Shown piece after piece: positions 35,030-48,945 of a stretch of 64,000 bases of DNA (position 1 is its first letter; each line of letters starts with the position of its first letter). A model generated the notes under the pieces. The model was not told the DNA's origin, did not search any database, and saw nothing but the letters and a program-made list of their open reading frames with translations. The DNA is from Sipunculus nudus (taxonomy: Eukaryota; Annelida; Sipuncula; Golfingiida; Sipunculidae), in NCBI GenBank assembly GCA_026874595.1, contig CM049309.1, positions 50,876,079 to 50,940,078 of the forward strand, read 5' to 3'. A program made the translations under genes and the position numbers.

Positions 35030-35640
35030 ACAATGCCAATAGCCATCTTGGCCAAATTGTTATATCTAATATATAGTGTATTTCGTATAAGGTACCATAA
35101 CACAGAACCAGTTAGGACCGACTAAATGGACAATGCCTACTTGCTCTCATGGTCATATTGTTATGTATAAAGCAGTGGTTAATATGGTATACCATCGCCA
35201 GAAGCCGGTTAGGACTTTTTATGGACACATCCCACAAGCTATCTAGGCAATAATGTATTGTATAATGTATGATTTATAGTATTAAACGGTACCATGTCCA
35301 GAAACCAGTGAGATCCAGCTGTAAATACCATATTGTAATGTATAATGTAGTGGCTGATATGGTACCAGTTAGGACCATCTGAATGGACAATACCCTCTCG
35401 CAGTCCTGGCCATATTGTAATCTAAAATGTACGATATTTAATAGGCTTATACGATACCAAGCTAGGAACCAGTTTGAAGCAGCTGTAAATAGACAATGCC
35501 CCCTGGCCTTTTGTGACGAATTGTATTGGTGTGTGCCGTAATTACATAGCCTTGAGCCAGTTAAAACCTGTGAAAGGGTCACTGTCATATTTTAGCCATG
35601 TTGTATTTTATTGGCCATATTGTAAGATGGCCTGGAATAT
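35030..35640. repeat. Diverged minisatellite, units of roughly 90-130 bp
   Basis: Blocks recur in the same order about five times: GGCCATATTGTAATGTATAA, GATATGGTACCA, CCAG(A)A(C/G)CCAGTTAGGACC, and AATGGACAATGCC. Units differ by many substitutions and small gaps, so the array is old. Confidence 0.7.
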
Positions 35641-36036
35641 GAGCCAAAGATGTTCACTGCATGTTTGTTGCTTCTGGCGTTACTTTTAGTCCAAAAGTTT
35701 AAAAAATATTTATTGATTGAAATGAAGAAAAAATCATCCACGAGCTCTTTTCCATATTATAATTCCATATTATGGTTCCAGCATAAAAGGGTAAACAGAG
35801 AGCGGTAAAACACATCACAATTGTAATCACAATAAAAAAATGACAGAATACTGACATTCGACCTTCTAGGAAAAATATTAATTAATTATTACTGTAAGTG
35901 ATTTTTTTTTAAATTTAATAGCCTATAATGAGAACCCATCAAGTTTTTCAATGCATGTACCTTGTTGACTTTGCGAGCTTGGTAAAGGAAAATAGTAAGA
36001 ATGTTCTAGTTTAAAGGAGATCAGTTAATGACACTA

Positions 36037-36039
<3 letters not shown>

Positions 36040-36083
<44 letters not shown>
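36040..36083. repeat. (TA)n microsatellite
   Basis: About 22 TA units. Confidence 0.95.
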
Positions 36084-36085
<2 letters not shown>

Positions 36086-37110
36086 CAATATACTGAAGCA
36101 GCTGTTACTGCCAAATAAAATGATAAATAATCTTTTATTTTGGAAAAAAAAAAATAAACCAGTTACTGGTAAAGCTTATAATTTACTATTTTACAAGGTA
36201 TGGTATGTATAGGTCTAATAAGACAGGCGCCCAACCCGACGTTACAGATGGCTAAATGTCACGTGATCAGGGATGTAAATATATCATTGAGAGGGAAATG
36301 GTCTACGTTTAGTTAATCGGAGTGGTATATAAACAATGTAAACATTCACACTCCTTTGTAAATATATCGTTACCGCTACCAGAGATAATTTGATCTTATG
36401 GCACTACCGGCGTTCCCGGTAGTCTCTGCGCTAACAGTTCCCACCTGGGCCAATTAGCCAGTTTATTTTCCCTATTGGGTCTATTTAGAAGACGCTTTGC
36501 GAGCTAACATACGATTGTGAGCCTCAGACGCCCCTGGTAAATAGTAAATTCTAGTAAGAAAATAATATTATTCATATTAAGGGATTCTTTGTTGACTAAT
36601 TAGTAACAGTTTTGACGATCTGGTTACGATTTTAATACCCCATCCCGATCGATTCTGGCACCACAAAGTGGTCTAGAAATATGATCAATGAATCTTTATA
36701 ATTTTTGCAAAAATGTCATTTTGTTTATTTCTTTGTAACGTTTTTAACAATCAGATAAAGAGCCAAAGACTGGAATGGATATGCGATACTAAAATTCGGA
36801 AATTCCCCTCAGGACAAGGTGGGACATTGACTGGTGTCCCTTAACGCTGTTCTCATGTTTCTACCATTTATATTAACATAAAGACAGCGATTCCGCTTTG
36901 CATTTTACGGCCCGAGATTGATACACTCAATTTAGTTTACACGTTCATTTTTTTATTAAAACATGCATTATGCATCATCAATGTTCCCTGTCTATTGGAT
37001 AAAATGAAACATGATAGAAATATGAAGCAAAACAGATAAACGAGAATCATAAAAGTTACAGAAGCATGAATAGAACGACTAAATACTAACGACTAGTCGC
37101 TGGTACCTAG

Positions 37111-37111
<1 letters not shown>

Positions 37112-37174
<63 letters not shown>

Positions 37175-37180
37175 ATATAA
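37112..37180. repeat. (TA)n microsatellite
   Basis: About 34 TA units with one TTTA interruption. Confidence 0.95.
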
Positions 37181-37544
37181 ATATAAATATCGGCAGTGAA
37201 CCGACTTTTCCCGTATATTCATGTCCCCGTTTCTATACACTGTTGACGAAATTAAACAACTCACTTCTAATATTCCATGGTTTCATCATTTCATTATCTG
37301 GTCCCATCTGGTAATAATTGGACTGTATGCAGAACTTGCTTGTTTCACTAACGGTCCTCCTCGGCCATTTGTCAAAGTATATGGCCTGTTAACAATAATC
37401 CATATTACCACACACCACTTTACGATAGATTTATCAAGTCGGGACGGATCGCGTTTAACCATACATACATTATATGGCTGGACTTAATCAACACATCATC
37501 ATATCGATACAAATAGGTATGTCCTGTCGATAGATGTTATCTCC

Positions 37545-37654
<110 letters not shown>

Positions 37655-37907
37655 ACCATGCCTTTTAAGACCGCAGCATTGTTCTTGGAACTTTGTCAAA
37701 AACCAAATGGTTTCACCCACCTCGTACTTTGTCGTTAAGTTATAATAAGCAGCAAAAGTACCATTAAAGGATTACCGACACAACAACAAACAAACGTGTA
37801 CCTTTTTTGAACCATAACATTTGAATTAGACCGTCTGACCCAATGAGTACATCATGTTGCGTGAAACTACGTACAAGTGAAAATGTCTGACATTTTTTTT
37901 CGCTCTT

Positions 37908-37908
37908 G

Positions 37909-37995
<87 letters not shown>
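37908..37995. repeat. Compound (CT)n-(AT)n microsatellite
   Basis: CT run to about 37958 passing directly into an AT run. Confidence 0.95.
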
Positions 37996-37998
<3 letters not shown>

Positions 37999-40900
37999 CA
38001 CAGTCAGTATTGAAAAAAAAACACTGTTGTTATATTTTACAGTTACCTAGGGGCTGTAATCCTAGACCAGGCGCAGCTGGTAATCCTCAAAACAACACTG
38101 CAAAAAAAACGCAAAAAAAGTGTTGAATTTTGTTTCAAATATTTTTTATTTAGGTATGCCGGCTTAAAAATGATTAATTGTATAGTAATATTACGCTTCA
38201 GAATATAGAGTGCATGGTGATTTTATAAAAAAAAATATGTGCGATTTGTTCCGAATAGTCTCGACTTGTTAAAAAAATCTTCTTTGGAATATCCATAATG
38301 TCGAAACCGGGTACCATTAATGCATTATACGAACTCTACATTTTGTTCCAGATCCATTTGTTTAGGTGACAAATCCCTTTGGTGCAGAAGTACATTTGTC
38401 AGTTTGAGATGATTCCTTAGTGATGTCTATTTGTCACCCGGACATGATTCCTTTACTAGTGTCCATTTTGATTATTTTACAAATACCACGGTACTACTCA
38501 TTTGTTCGATTCACAAGTTTCTCTCGCTGTCGACTTTAGAGGAGAGTGTTCTGATGACGAAAGCAGTATTTTTTTACAATACTTGTATCTCCAGAAATCC
38601 GCTCTAGCTTTTTCTTCGATAATACACATTGTGGTATGATTTAATACACCATTTGTCTTAACCAGCCTTTAACAAATACAGCAGATTGATATCGATTTTT
38701 CTGAGATAAAAATACCTTATAAAAGTAATGTTTATTTAGAAGAATGTTAAATGCATATTAAGAGCTAAGGTGTGTTTGAAGTTTTGGATGAAAGTTCCGA
38801 CTTCCATGTTTATTAAATCATTGTATGAATATATGATTAAAGAAAGACAAAGAAATATTCATGGAACATAAGCTGTAGATTAGACTTGCAAGACGGTTGT
38901 ATCCTGTGCTTGTTATCATTTTTCACGCACGGTGTCTGTTTTGTTTCTTCATCCGCATCCCTAGTGATGCTCTCCAATTAGCACTGCGTTCAGTCGGTTA
39001 ATCAGTGGCTTTAATAAGGCTCAGACGTGCCCCAGATTGAGGCCTCGTCGATGATTAACTGCTTCTTATATCATAATAAATGTCAAACAAAACACGGAAC
39101 AAGCCGTCCTGAGAATGTACAGTCCCTTCTGTCTCCCTATCTGTAAATCACGGGCTTACTTTCGCTGTCTTTATCAGTGCCCAGTCTATTTGGTTAGTCT
39201 GTTTCATTAGCCAGCTGGTGTAACGAAAAAACGAAACCTGATCATTAATATCTCTACCAAACCTTAATGATCCTGTACCACCGGCTGTATCGGAGGTAAT
39301 TAAAGTATTTAATTAATTACATCCACTCCGTGATCATATATTTCTTTGGCAATAATTTTTTACCACAAAACATGGTAAGTCTCTGCGGGATATAATTAAT
39401 AATTATATTGAGTTTAGAGTTGATCAGATTTATAAAAAAATTTATAATCATGCTGATTAGATTTCAGAAAAAAAGGAATATACAGCTAAACTGGATTCTG
39501 CAGACATAAGAAGTTGGTCGTTACAAATCGGCCAATCAGAATAATATGCGACTTCACTTATCCTGACCGTGTCACAGGAATTTTCCGTATACGTCGTGAG
39601 GTATAAACGTTTTGTGGTGTAAATCCTGAGTTCAATAAGGCCTCGTAATAACAGAAGTGCAACGTATTAATATTTTGTAGAGAAAGAAATATCATTTAAG
39701 AAATAAATCCTCGAAACAGGAATGCAATAGATTAATTTGGTAACCCTAGTAACATGACACTGTGTGCATGAATGTACAGGGCTAGTACATTAATGCTTTC
39801 ATCTAATCTATCTTTCTGAAAGATAATTTTACTAAAAACCACAAGTTAACAAAACAAAATCACCGGCAGATATTATTTTGTAATATATGAGATCACATTC
39901 CGTCCACGTATGTACGATAGAGGTAATTTCAATGAACCAATCAATTTCTGAACACGTCACTGCGTAATCTTACAATATACACACTGCGCCGAATCGTACG
40001 CTTTCTGCTGGTTAGGGATTATGGGTAGAGAAATTCTTTCTCGAACATGTATTTGGCTTCTAAATAAACCAAAGGCATATAGTAGTTATAAATATTGTGA
40101 AGAGGGTAATGAAGTCCATAAAAATATCTTGGATAAGAATTGTTTTTATCAAATTAGACGAACGTAAATGTTTTTCTTTAGAGACTGAACGGGATAGGTG
40201 GTGTTTGGTGGGCATAAACATGTGCAATGTAAACATAAGGTTTTTTTTTATTGTGACAAATTTTGATTTTGTAGTTTCCCTAAAACGGGAAGAGGTTCGT
40301 TTTCAGTAGAAAAGGGTGATGTTAAAAGAGAAATATTTAAATTGATTTATTTTCCTTCCCTATTTTTTCCAGAATAAGATATCAAAGAAAATTTTTATCC
40401 CAACACGTATCTGACTAATTTTATAATTTCACTATTTAAAATCTAAAAAATTTCAAAATCACGTCAAATCATAGGAAACCTCTGTAAAGTAAAATAGCGA
40501 CATTAAACTTCAATGCTAAGACGGCACCTTATTTTGCTCCACTCACGAAAAGACTAGTTTTAATCTCAGAAGTTTATAACCCGGGTTTATGCAGTTAATG
40601 TGAGTGCTTGTACCGTTACGTATGTCAAGATAAGACAAAACCTGCATAAATGCCAATCAAGTGCCATTCAAACGGTAGTATAGCCACGTATAAAATACCA
40701 ATGTATATCTTTGAAACGTCGGAGCATTCTGTTTGGCGCAAGCGATTGTGCGTGACATATGCCGAGACAGTGGAGATCCATAATTTTTACAAAACAAGGA
40801 ACGGGCAGGTCTACTGTATGGATATAAAATATACAAGACCTGTCGTGTTTTTCCTGATAGCTATCAGGATTCCTGGACAATAAACGTGAAACCTTTGACC

Positions 40901-43900
40901 CCGCATGCTTTCTTCGGTCGGCATTCCTAAGTAAACTTGCATAGCTCAAAATACATGGAATGATTCTAGTGTGTAATCTCTAAAATAGAGGTAAATGGAC
41001 AAGGACGAATCATTCCTCGATAAATGTTATGTAAAATTTTAACAAAAAGAAAGTTCAGCCAGCAATTTGGAATTGGTAAAAAAGCATGCCGTTCAGACTG
41101 CGTGACCTCAAGTGGCTCCGCCATTGGCATGACAGATGCAGCTAAAGGTGTTTGACGCACAGATGCTTTTCTTCATCTCGGTGGCCATAATTGCAGCAGT
41201 TAACGGCATCCCCCTCAGGCTACACTCAACGTGAATTTCCCATTTTATCTGCACTTCTAGTCACCAGCATAGTCTGCATTGCTCCAGGTGTTTCACTGAC
41301 GCCTGATCCGATGTTAATTCGGGTAATGGCCATACTGTTTTCAGTGCAAACCCAATATGGCTGCAATGCTCTCAGGGAAAAGGTGATCTGATTCACAATA
41401 TAAAAGTAAGAAAGGTTTGAAGACGGCCATGATCAGCAGCTTAGTATAATATCGTCTATTTTGTATTGGAACACTATAATGAATTCGCTTCTAAGCCTAA
41501 TCGTGATGGCCTTGAACGTAACATTTTTTTCCTTTGACTAATTTATTATATTAAATGAATAAATAAATAAAATAAATACATTAACCAAAATAAAAAGGCT
41601 TTGGAACCCAGAGCTTGGGTATTGAAAACAAGAATTTTCCTTAAGTGCTTAAGACAAACATATATGGTTATAAATGTATCATATTATAATATATAAACAT
41701 TATATTAAAACGTTTCATATATTTTTATCAATATACATCACAATTACGTAGGAAACACACTTGGGGATATGCTGTGCAACATGTTGATAAACATTCTTGC
41801 GGAACAAATTGGAAATTAGGGAATATTGCACATCTGTGTGACAAAATGTTTCATGTTTCTAGTGTTCTGCAACCAATTTAGTAAGATACAGAGCATGCTC
41901 TGTTGTCACACAACCTGTTGTCTGGTTATATTTCCGTCTTTGAGTCATTAGAAAGACAGTATTTGTTACAGCACTAGAGACGCCAGTAGCAGAAAATCTA
42001 GCTTTAAGACAAAAGACAACTTTGAACGGACAAAGCAAAAACTTTAATTTGTATCGAGCATGTTACATATGGCTATTGGGGTCGTGTTTCAAGAAAACCT
42101 TTGAAGCAACATGTTTAAAGATAAATGGCGCAACATGTTGCCCAATATATTCCCAGGTGTGTGGCAGGCTTTACAAATATGAAGAGTGAACGTTTACGTA
42201 GGAAATTTATTTTATCATTTCGAACTTATTTGGTTTTATGGGCAGCTGCCGGCACCCTAGTCAACGTAAAACCGAGTAATGTGCAGTTTCTTGTGAAAGA
42301 TTGCTCTTTATGTCCTCTGGAAGAGTTTTTTGTGTCGTTATAAAACAAGCTGGTGGTCCCAGCAGGGATGAAGCGAGCAGGTGGCCTGGTGTTAACTAAT
42401 GAGATTAGTGGCTTGTTTATTTGTAATGCCCTGCGATCCGGAAGTCGGCAGCGGTATTGAGAGTCAGAGACAGCGGTTTGGAGGACACAAGTGCGATGTT
42501 TAGCGCCTTGTGGTAGCAGTCGCAAAGTGAATGCTGTTCCACTCAGAAGCGGACAGGCATGATCATCCAGCCCTTGTTAACGCTGCATTCCAATCAGACC
42601 GTTAAACCAAGCGTGAGCTTAGAACAGGCAGCATCTCGGCTTTCTCCGCAGTAACAAGCCGGCATCTCCCCGAAGGACCATTAGGCTCTGGGTAATGATG
42701 CGCTACACCTCTCTCTCGTGATTGAACTGTTACTTCGACAAATATCTCGTATCACTCACTGTAATCGCAAACATTACCTCTGTTTGGTCAAGATTCAATT
42801 ATGTTTAATTCTCCGCGCAGCTTTCCTAGGCGGCATTGTCAGGCCCCGCGGGCACGTCATTGTCACCGACTATCAGCTCCCGACAGTACGCAACGTCTCC
42901 ATGGACACGTCAACGTTGACAGATATACTTGTTGCGTAAAGAGCGCCTCTTTACCACGTTCAAGCTGACGGTAATGAATTGGCGTTCGAAGGAATGGGAT
43001 TTTTTATATCATCATGGAAGATGGCGGGTCCTGGGTCGCACTAATTACTCCTCAGCATTCCGGTCGATTTTCCAGCTGGTTAGCGGCCTAGGAAAGGCCA
43101 CTATTATCATTATCAGACGCGGGAAGGCAAATGGTCCCTGTCAGATCGCATTATCACCAACTTATTACGACGGCATTAATAAGGTCGTGGCCGTCACCCA
43201 TAGCCTTTAGTATTTGATTGATGGGGCGAAGATCATGTTTTGACTATGGGCGGCGCAGTGTACCTGCTTCTCCCAGGGACCCTGTTGATTTTGTTCTTTA
43301 TCCGTACATTTAAAATTGAATACAAACCCAATTTTGTGTAATCCTAAAGTTGCGTGACACGGTACTCAGAAAGTGGGCTTGTTCAGAAGACCCAAAATGT
43401 TCTATATCTAAAATCTAACAAAAAAGGACTTCCCAATTAGGTTCAGCTGATAGTTCCTATTTATTCAACAGGTTTCCATTAAGGTTCTCAACGAGCTGCC
43501 AAGCACATTCGAGGGGCCGTCTACGCCCCCTCTGTTTCCACCATGTAATTTTAAGCGTGCGGAATAACCACGGCTTCTTTTATCGCCATCACGGCGACTG
43601 ATTACCCAATCCAGACTGCCAATTCGGAAGCAACGAGACCTGAGAGAAAAATATCTTGTTATGTTCTTCTTCAACATTGTTAAGGAATTATTCGTCAATG
43701 TCCTCTACATTTTCGGCACGATCTTTCGATGGTAGTCATAAGCTATACGACCAAAAACTGATGAAAGCCCTGTTGCCCAATTTGCACGGCGTTCTTGTTT
43801 ATTTATCGGTTGTTTTTTCTCGATATTTAGTTATTTTCATTGGCAATGGATGTTAAAGCCATTAAATCATGTTTTCATCTCATCGAATATATGCTGTTTT

Positions 43901-46126
43901 GCGCCAACATTTAAGTCCTATCACAATTACATAATTAAAGTTAACAAAGAGATCAAAAACAAAACTTAAACCAATTAGACAGACACTGAAATATCCGTGT
44001 AGATTTATATAGATTTAAATACGAATGCTTAGTTTTATACAAACTAAAATTGCTGGCCTTGCAGATCAACATTACGTATACGTTTGGAACAGTGATGTCC
44101 CGCAACTGCAGGCAGACAGTTTTATTCGTCCCGTAAATATCCCAGGCCAACAGACCGAATGGCATCCCCGTTACATCTTTAAAAGATTTATTCTTTGTGA
44201 ACCTCCATAACACATAGGATTGGCTCCCATGTCTATAAAGATGTCTGGGGTATCTCCCTAATCAGATATAAACATCCGACGTATTTTTACTATCGATAGT
44301 TTGTACTGACACAGCGTATCCATAGTTCGGCCAGTCCACGAAGCTGGACTGTGTATTCCTACACATAAAAACCACATCGGGTCACAGAGGCGCAGTCACT
44401 TCCGGGTCAAACCTCTCAAAGAATCGAAAACATTTGTTTAATTTTTATTTTTTTTTGCTATGCGGGAAGCGGCCGGCCAAGTCGCCATTAAAATCCTCTG
44501 GAGGGCGATCACAGCAAAGTAAAGTATCACGCAGTCGATAACCATTTCGTTCCCTGAGTAAACGCCATGTCCAACCCATCAATAACTATTTCCTCAATTT
44601 GCGTTTTTCAAAAACAGCGAATCGTCATTTGTTCTGATATTCATGCAACGATCCCATCTATTAATAATCTTACCCCGGTTTGTCCCTTTAGCGAATTACC
44701 CGGCTAGGAATGGGACAGAAAAATAGATATTAAAATATGGTTCCCGGTCGCGTTGAGCGCCCTGAGTGTTTTTAGTGGACAAAATAATACTTGTTCATGC
44801 CGTTAGAATAACTGTATAATGTAAATCACCGGGTCATGGCTGCACTGTTAATAATCCATGTAGGTTTATTACGTGTTACAACGTTATTGGCTGTATGTTT
44901 TTAAAAGCTTAAGTTGAATGATTTATCGGCAAGATTTAAGCGAGTTGTCCAGATTATATCCATGAATTACCATATATCTTTGTTAATTTTTAGAATTTGC
45001 ATTGCAAAAGCAAATTTCTGCATATCAATTGCTGGCATCATTAATAGACCAGTTGCTCGTCTAAGTCAGTTAGGATGAGCCTTGTTTGCAAACAAGCCAA
45101 ACATATTCATCTGCTTAAAGTCATCTGACTGTTTAAGCATAACTGATAATACTTCGATGGCAAACGCATGTTTTGCTTAAAAGCAAAGTTTACTAGCGGA
45201 TTTATTTTTGCTGTCAAACCATAAGGATGTATTATTGTTCCCGTCGTAATGCGGATTATCCGTCTGTATCTTAAATAATCCGCGAAGAATTGGTGCGACA
45301 CAGTGTCAAGGTTGTTTGCTATACTCGTAACGAATTTCTTCTGTTTAGGCACTGTGGGACGGCCGGGACTACACGTCTCAACTGTCCAACTTTAAAATCA
45401 TATTTATTACATTTCAAGGAAACACTTTGTTTACAATCCACATGCGCATGCTTTCAAAATATTATTTATTCCGTGAAGTCCTCACAAAAAAGACACCGAT
45501 GTTTTTGTTATTTGCATTGAAACAATTCTTATCCAACACCTTTGAACAGGATGCACTCTCCTCTTCACTACATTTATACCTTCGCCGCTGGTGTATTTAG
45601 AAGCCCCGTGCATTGTATGTGTGTGTGTGTGTAGGGGGGGGGGGTTAGAGATTTCGACTCCAGCAGTCCCTAAACAGGAGAGTCGTACTCTTGAGAGTCC
45701 GAGTCTGGTCAGTGTGGGTTGTGTGCAGCTGCGTCTTTTATGCATTCTCACACATGAAACATGGTAAGGAATAAGCTTTCATGAAGATTGCTTCAATACT
45801 CTTAATAATTGATAAGATTCTCAAGCTTTTGGTGCCAGTGACGCATGTCAGCTGAAAAATGTTGCCGCACGCTCATGTAATTGACTGTTTGAATAATGCG
45901 CTTGTCTCATGTAAGCCTCGCGCATACAAAATTCATGATGGTACCGGAACCTGCAGTGTTTAAACAAGCCAGGGTAAAGAAAGTTGGACGATCGGTATCA
46001 ATTTTATTTTAACTTTTTGTTTTATTTCTGTTTAAAATTTAAAAGTCTAAAAACGTTTTTGAATCTTAAGTTGGCAAAATCGAGACTTACAAAGGGTAAA
46101 CAAGAAGTCATGGGCTGATAAGCTAT

Positions 46127-46131
<5 letters not shown>

Positions 46132-46189
<58 letters not shown>
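46132..46189. repeat. (TA)n microsatellite abutting a MITE
   Basis: About 29 TA units whose last TA doubles as the target dinucleotide of the pogo-like element. Confidence 0.95.
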
Positions 46190-46192
<3 letters not shown>

Positions 46193-46363
46193 TAGTACCT
46201 TCGAATTTCGGACACTGAGACCGGACATTTTGCCCGCAATAGAGAAGTGTCCATAGTAAGGAGGTTGTATATTACCGGACCTTAATTCAACGGACTATCT
46301 GTAACTAGCCGAAAATAACAGGTGCCCTTCGTTCAGAGGTGCCCGTAAGGAGAGGTTCCACAG
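46190..46363. mobile_element. Pogo/Tigger-like MITE (174 bp)
   Basis: The left end is CAGTAGTACCTTCG. The inverse of the right end is CTGTGGAACCTCTCC. TA flanks both ends. The CAGTNGNACC-type terminus with TA duplication and inward GGACAC/GGGCACC blocks are typical of pogo-like short elements. There is no coding capacity. Confidence 0.65.
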
Positions 46364-48887
46364 TATATACTTGGTATGATTAGCCGACAAATACCAATAG
46401 AGGTTACGGATATATCTACCATGGCGTATTACAAATAGTAAACAAAAGTTAAGGATGTATTTATTTCAACACTCTGCAGGGTAGCCCGCACCAGAAGGAT
46501 ACTTTTATTTCAACCGGGGCCAGGAGCCAGATACAACAAAAAGTATACGCAAAATGACAATTCAAATTGATTAAAAATGTTTAAAGAATATACAGTGAAA
46601 TACTTTTAAAGTTAATTAAACTGAAATGACAAATAAGAGTGTCTCTGAAGACCATATAAATCATATCTGAAATGATTAATTTGCAAATAAAGAGTAGAAT
46701 TTATCGATAAACTTGATTACACAGGACATTACAGGTGACTCATATTTGGTGAGAATTAATGACGGGGAAGTAAAATAGAAGTTTTGTAGTAAATTCGTTT
46801 TATTTTAACAAAGGAAAAATATATGTATAAGAATAATTATCACTGACACAACACGTTATGGAAACACTTTGTATGATATACACGGGCAGGCGTCCGGGAA
46901 TCGGTAAGAAAATCATTCAGAAAAATAAACGTGCAGCTTCTTCAGCGAATCAGTCCAGCGGAATCGTGTGACATATTTCAGTTGATATCTCATTAAGCGC
47001 ACGCAGGGAACGCAACTTCAAATTATTTGTTATTTGTTGCACAGAATGACAAGAGACCTTCGAGGGCAGAGGGAGATCGGCCACTAACAACATGGTTCTA
47101 GAAAATAGGAGGTATGAAATATTGGCGCTGGGGACCTAAGCTCTTGTCAACTAGAGGGATTTGGTCGGGGGGAGACCTAATAGGACGGAGCTCAGCGTTG
47201 GTCCGGGAATATCCTAGTCGTCAGCTCCAAATGACAAACTCTTGTGTGTCCGTGAAAATGGGCTGGTCGGTATTTTTTTCAGTTCTTGATAATACTAGTA
47301 TCCCCACCTGTAGCATTTTTATTACTATAGTTCCGTCCAATTCGGAGGCACATGACTGTAATTGGGCATAAAACCTAAGAGATACGTGTTGACGACTTAA
47401 AGCATGCTTGATTACGGCTTGTCGGAAAGCCGACAAATGACGCTCCAACGGATGGAATACACAAAAAGAAGTGAGATGCGATCATTGAAGCTGACCCATG
47501 ATTAATGCTCTGCCCTAGTTTCCAACCCATCCTCAAATACACTTAGAAGAAGAAACCCTGGACTAAACTATTGACCTACCAGCGAGTAATATTATGTCAT
47601 GTTTGAGTTATATAGCGTAGGTTATCGGCTGGACCCTATAGAATGTTCCTAGTGTATTTGCAGTAAGCTTCTTATTCGGGAACCTGCTTCTCAGCTTGGA
47701 AAAGGGAAATTGACTCTGTAAATACAGAGATATCAAAGGCAAATAAAGGTCTCTCAGTTGCCGGTCGTATAGACAAAGAAATTTACAGAATCCACAGATA
47801 GAAAGTGCCATGACAGTTGGGAGAGCACGGAGACGGATAATTTTAAGACAAGCTTTCATATTGCATTATCTGGTTCGCTGAGTTGAATATAGATATCATT
47901 ATCTTAAACGAATGTTCTAAAGCCCCACCATTGTGGCCTAATCTGCCTCCCTGGAGCACGTATCAATTGGTGCAGTTTAAAGCGACCACCGGTTTCGTGG
48001 GTCAGCTCAGGTCGCCAACTTGTCTGTCTGCTTTGCGTTGCCACTACACTTCGTGCATGTGACTTGCCACTGCGGCAATTTCTGTTAACATGGGCCGCGG
48101 AGATCAAACTCTTAAAGGTCCATCGTTTTAAATTCCCCTTTCGAAGAGACAGACTGTTGTTATCAGTAAAGAAACGACAGAAAGAAACCATTGGTATAAA
48201 AGGTGGCTTCGGCCCTTAAAAACTGGTGTCTCTCAAGACTTAATGTCCTGGGAGTTTGGTCGAAATTGCCTGGCTTGTGTGTTTCAGTCCCCGATGACTG
48301 CTATCGTGTCAAATTGATACCAAGGTCCGCGTCTTATTAAATTTCGAGCAAGCGTTGGATTTTATCCCAATAAACGGTCTTAGCACTCTCTAAACCCAGA
48401 AAATCGCAAATTTTCCGCACAAAAGAAAGAGGATGCCGTAGAGACGTTGTCTGTTGATGGCCTATGAACCGTTAAATCGGCTTAGGTAACGGCATCGCTA
48501 GGGTACCTGGTGTCTTGCTAATATTCCAGACCTGTAATACGGCACAACATCGTACACTGGCCTCGGCATAAATTGTGAAAGTAAGTATAAGCGAATGGGA
48601 AACAGCCGTATTTCTGCATTAAACAAAATACCATGTATTTAACAAGGGTTCTAATCCAGACAAGGTTCATTCTTAATATGGCACTACAAACGAGAGCGAA
48701 CGAATCTTCATTTAATCTAGTAAAATTAACATACGTGAACCTTCCCTTCTTTGAAACTACCCTCATAAAAAGTAATGTGAAGTCCTCTGACACAGAGGTG
48801 TTTTCACTTAAACACTTCACTATCAGTGCGACGCCCATGCCGCTAATGTGGCTATATCCAAAGGTGGATGCACCTTTATGCAAACTC

Positions 48888-48890
48888 TCT

Positions 48891-48943
<53 letters not shown>
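48888..48943. repeat. (CT)n microsatellite
   Basis: About 27 CT units. Confidence 0.95.

Positions 48944-48945
<2 letters not shown>

Noticed and set aside
40650-40949. Opposing open frames of 77 and 93 codons
   Set aside because: Both strands are open with no domain. One cannot prefer either without conservation data.
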